64,000 nucleotides of DNA, from assembly GCF_052857255.1 (NCBI RefSeq), contig NC_135505.1, forward strand, positions 55,959,868-56,023,867, read 5' to 3'. Both the position numbers and the translations under genes were made by a program. The DNA is from Amblyomma americanum (lineage: Eukaryota > Arthropoda > Arachnida > Ixodida > Ixodidae). Below the pieces are notes generated by a model. That model was given only the letters and a program-made list of their open reading frames with translations. It had not been told where the DNA came from and did no database searches. The first letter of the stretch is position 1, and every line of letters starts with the position of its first letter. Positions 61,800-64,000 of the stretch are shown in pieces.

Positions 61800-64000
61800 C
61801 GGCTCTTGCAGAATTAAGCCGCAGCCTATTTTAGCCAGTCGTTTATGTTCAAGTCAATTCGTCAAGGACCGTGAGGCTTATAGAGAAGCTATTGCGGGAA
61901 GCAGCAAGCATAGGCGCGTCACGCAGGCTGTGTAAGGCGTCTGGAAAAGTCTTATTTTTGTTTGCTCACGACGGTGCTGCCACCGCGATAGACATTTTAA
62001 TGCTACGGCAGTAACCGTATAGCAAGTCTTAGGTTTTTTTTAAATAATATCTTAGCTTCTTGCGTTCTAATGCCCAATTTATTTTCTGCTGTACCATTCA
62101 GGTCATGCAGTTTAGATGCTGCTTGTGCCATTTTTTGTCTGCTGTTTTACTGAACACAACAAAGTGGGTTGTTTTGGTATTGTTTCCTTTCATCTCCTAT
62201 AGAGCAAAAACATTTGACGCCAAGCTTGCAGCGCTGTAGGAACAGGCTTACAGCGTGCAAGCGGTTTAATGTGCAGTGTACAGTGCCAGCTTGATGTGGG
62301 AACATAGCGCTCCTGTTTCATGAACAAAAGTAACGAAATTGGCGGGTACAAAATGGTTGCTAGAAATCGTGTTGTGGAGGTCTTCTTAACTGCATGCACC
62401 GGGACGAGTAAGGTTCTGTTACAGTCCATTCCTAGACGATTTCTTTGATGTCATCTAGAGCAGACATTCTGCGTCGATCGTCTTCTAATCCGGACTTCAG
62501 TCGAGCTCTATTACTGATTTAAGACGCCTGAGAGCTGGAAATGGAATCTAGAGACGTTTCCTAGCCGTTTGTTCTGCTTCGGATATTTGCTTAAAAATGT
62601 CTTTTATGTCTGTTTTTGCTACTTTCTTAAAAATAATGACCTTCACATACAAACGCCTGACTGCGCGAAGTGTTTCATCAGCGGAAAGGAAACACGGCGC
62701 TCTCGCAAGAACGCAAGCCTACGTAGCGGCCAACTGGTTTTGCGAATTGCGTTGCAGCGCGTGTGTTGCCATTCAGTGCAGACGTTGCGAAGAGCGCTGT
62801 GCCAAACTGGTTTGGGAGGCGTTTCACGTAAGCGCACGGTGCGCAAAGCAGCAGGAGTAGGTAGGCGTGTGCGACACCTCTAGCGAGTACTCGGCATTCT
62901 GTTTCCTTCGGCGACACCTTGAACGTCGTGCTTTCCGAAGAGCGTGCAATCGGCATCGCAGCGGGGTGACGCATCGGCTGGGGAGATTCCCACGCGCAGA
63001 TCGTCCTACGCGCCTCGCCGCTTCGTGCCATGCACTGTACAGCCGTCAGCCATATGAGGAAGAACGTTGTTTGAGGTCTGATTTATCGATAACTTTATAA
63101 TTAAGTGTGGCAAGCACAGTTCTTTCCGTTTTTTGACTAGGTTTCCTCTTGGCGTTTGATATCCAAAAATAGTTGTGAAATTGATAGGAGAAATCAGCAG
63201 AAAATTCACGATCTTCTGCAAGAAGGTTTTTCCCTCTCACAATTGGTCACGACTGCACCTAGGCACACGCGTTCGCGTCAGGAACCAGTGATTACACTTT
63301 GAAGGCCCTCAAAGGACGAAGTGAAGTGAATGCATTACGATGTGGAAGAAGCCAGCATTTTTCTATATTGTCGAACCACTAGGAATGATTCTCAGCTACT
63401 CTGGCGAGGATGCCAAGTATATGTACTCATCCTTTAGCTTAATACAACAATGTATAAGAACAAACTAAATGGGCTTCTTTAGGTCAGTCGGTGCACTTTT
63501 GGGATCACAAGAATTAAGGAACATAATTCATCTTTCTCACCACCCAGCGCTTGTGTTTGACGTGTTAGCCTAATTAGTTTAGTGCAGATGTAGACAGTAT
63601 GATTATCCTTGGTTCCTTGGTTGTGTGCCCACTTGACACAATACCCCAACTGATGTACGCGAACAAGAGTTTTTAAAAAAATTTGTATGAATGTACGAAT
63701 CCCAATTTCTGAACAGTAAATTCGTTTTTTTTTTCCTCCAGAAAAACGTCAACATCCCCAAAAAAGGGCATAGAAACGATTGTTTCAAAGAACAAAAAAA
63801 TAGCTGGAGTTTTCTGCTGTGTCCCTTTAACAGGCGTAAATTGCAGTGTTTTGTGATAAAGTCGCAGTTGATAGGGCCAGTGTGTCCTGCCTGTTGCTCT
63901 TCTGAGGCTTTTTCTTCTTTGGGTGGCTTTTCTACACAGGCAGACTCGCACAGTGTGCAGTGTTATTGCATCCAATTGCTGACGCTAAATGCAAGTTTCA
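61800..64000. other. Right-edge stretch, no recognised gene
   Basis: Only the repeat at 62740-62860 (shared with 47350-47465) is recognisable. At 63821-63830, GTCCCTTTAA resembles the right end of a TTAA-bounded element (other strand TTAAAGGGACACAGCAGAAA), but no left end was found. Confidence 0.4.

Overview
This window is nuclear DNA from an arthropod, most likely a hard tick (inference). The evidence is long repeat-filled introns, split genes with GT-AG junctions, dense DNA-transposon, LINE, Penelope and LTR remnants, and many copies of a tRNA-headed SINE of the kind known from ixodid ticks (Ruka-like). There are no operons, CRISPR arrays, rRNA genes or free-standing tRNA genes. Most sequence is intron or repeat.

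Two host genes are certain. They lie head to head. On the + strand, a complete six-exon beta-tubulin gene (19055-28064) gives a 446-residue protein, with a 5.6 kb first intron and a poly(A) signal at 28144. On the - strand, the first five coding exons of ACTR6/ARP6, the actin-related subunit of the SWR1/SRCAP chromatin remodeller, run from 18454 leftward to 2696. The remaining exons lie beyond the left edge. The two start codons are 600 bp apart, so 18455-19054 probably holds a shared or bidirectional promoter.

Layout. 1-2560: pogo/Tigger-type DNA elements beyond the last visible ACTR6 exon. 2696-18454: ACTR6, whose introns hold a 961 bp fold-back element, a pogo MITE, a TTAA-bounded fold-back MITE, Penelope and RTE pieces, and a Russian-doll hAT insertion of 4.3 kb with an exact 8 bp target duplication. 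18455-28150: promoter and tubulin gene. 28150-36700: mostly unassigned sequence with SINEs, TA microsatellites and a miniature LTR element (TRIM). 35390-39490: several LINE fragments, one with a 438-codon open RT frame sitting inside a TTAA-bounded element. 40093-46025: a Ty3/Gypsy element with both LTRs and a 4 bp target duplication, inactivated by stops and frameshifts. 46930-52900: microsatellite, SINEs, a Penelope-like element with inverted terminal repeats, and a LINE that split a SINE and left a 7 bp duplication. 53000-64000: unassigned sequence with SINE copies, a LINE 3' end and pyrimidine-rich repeats.

I found no clear sign of a new multi-gene system. The points most worth following are the ACTR6/beta-tubulin divergent pair, the long inverted repeats in ACTR6 introns, the nested insertions with readable junctions, and a set of TTAA-bounded elements with related ends.
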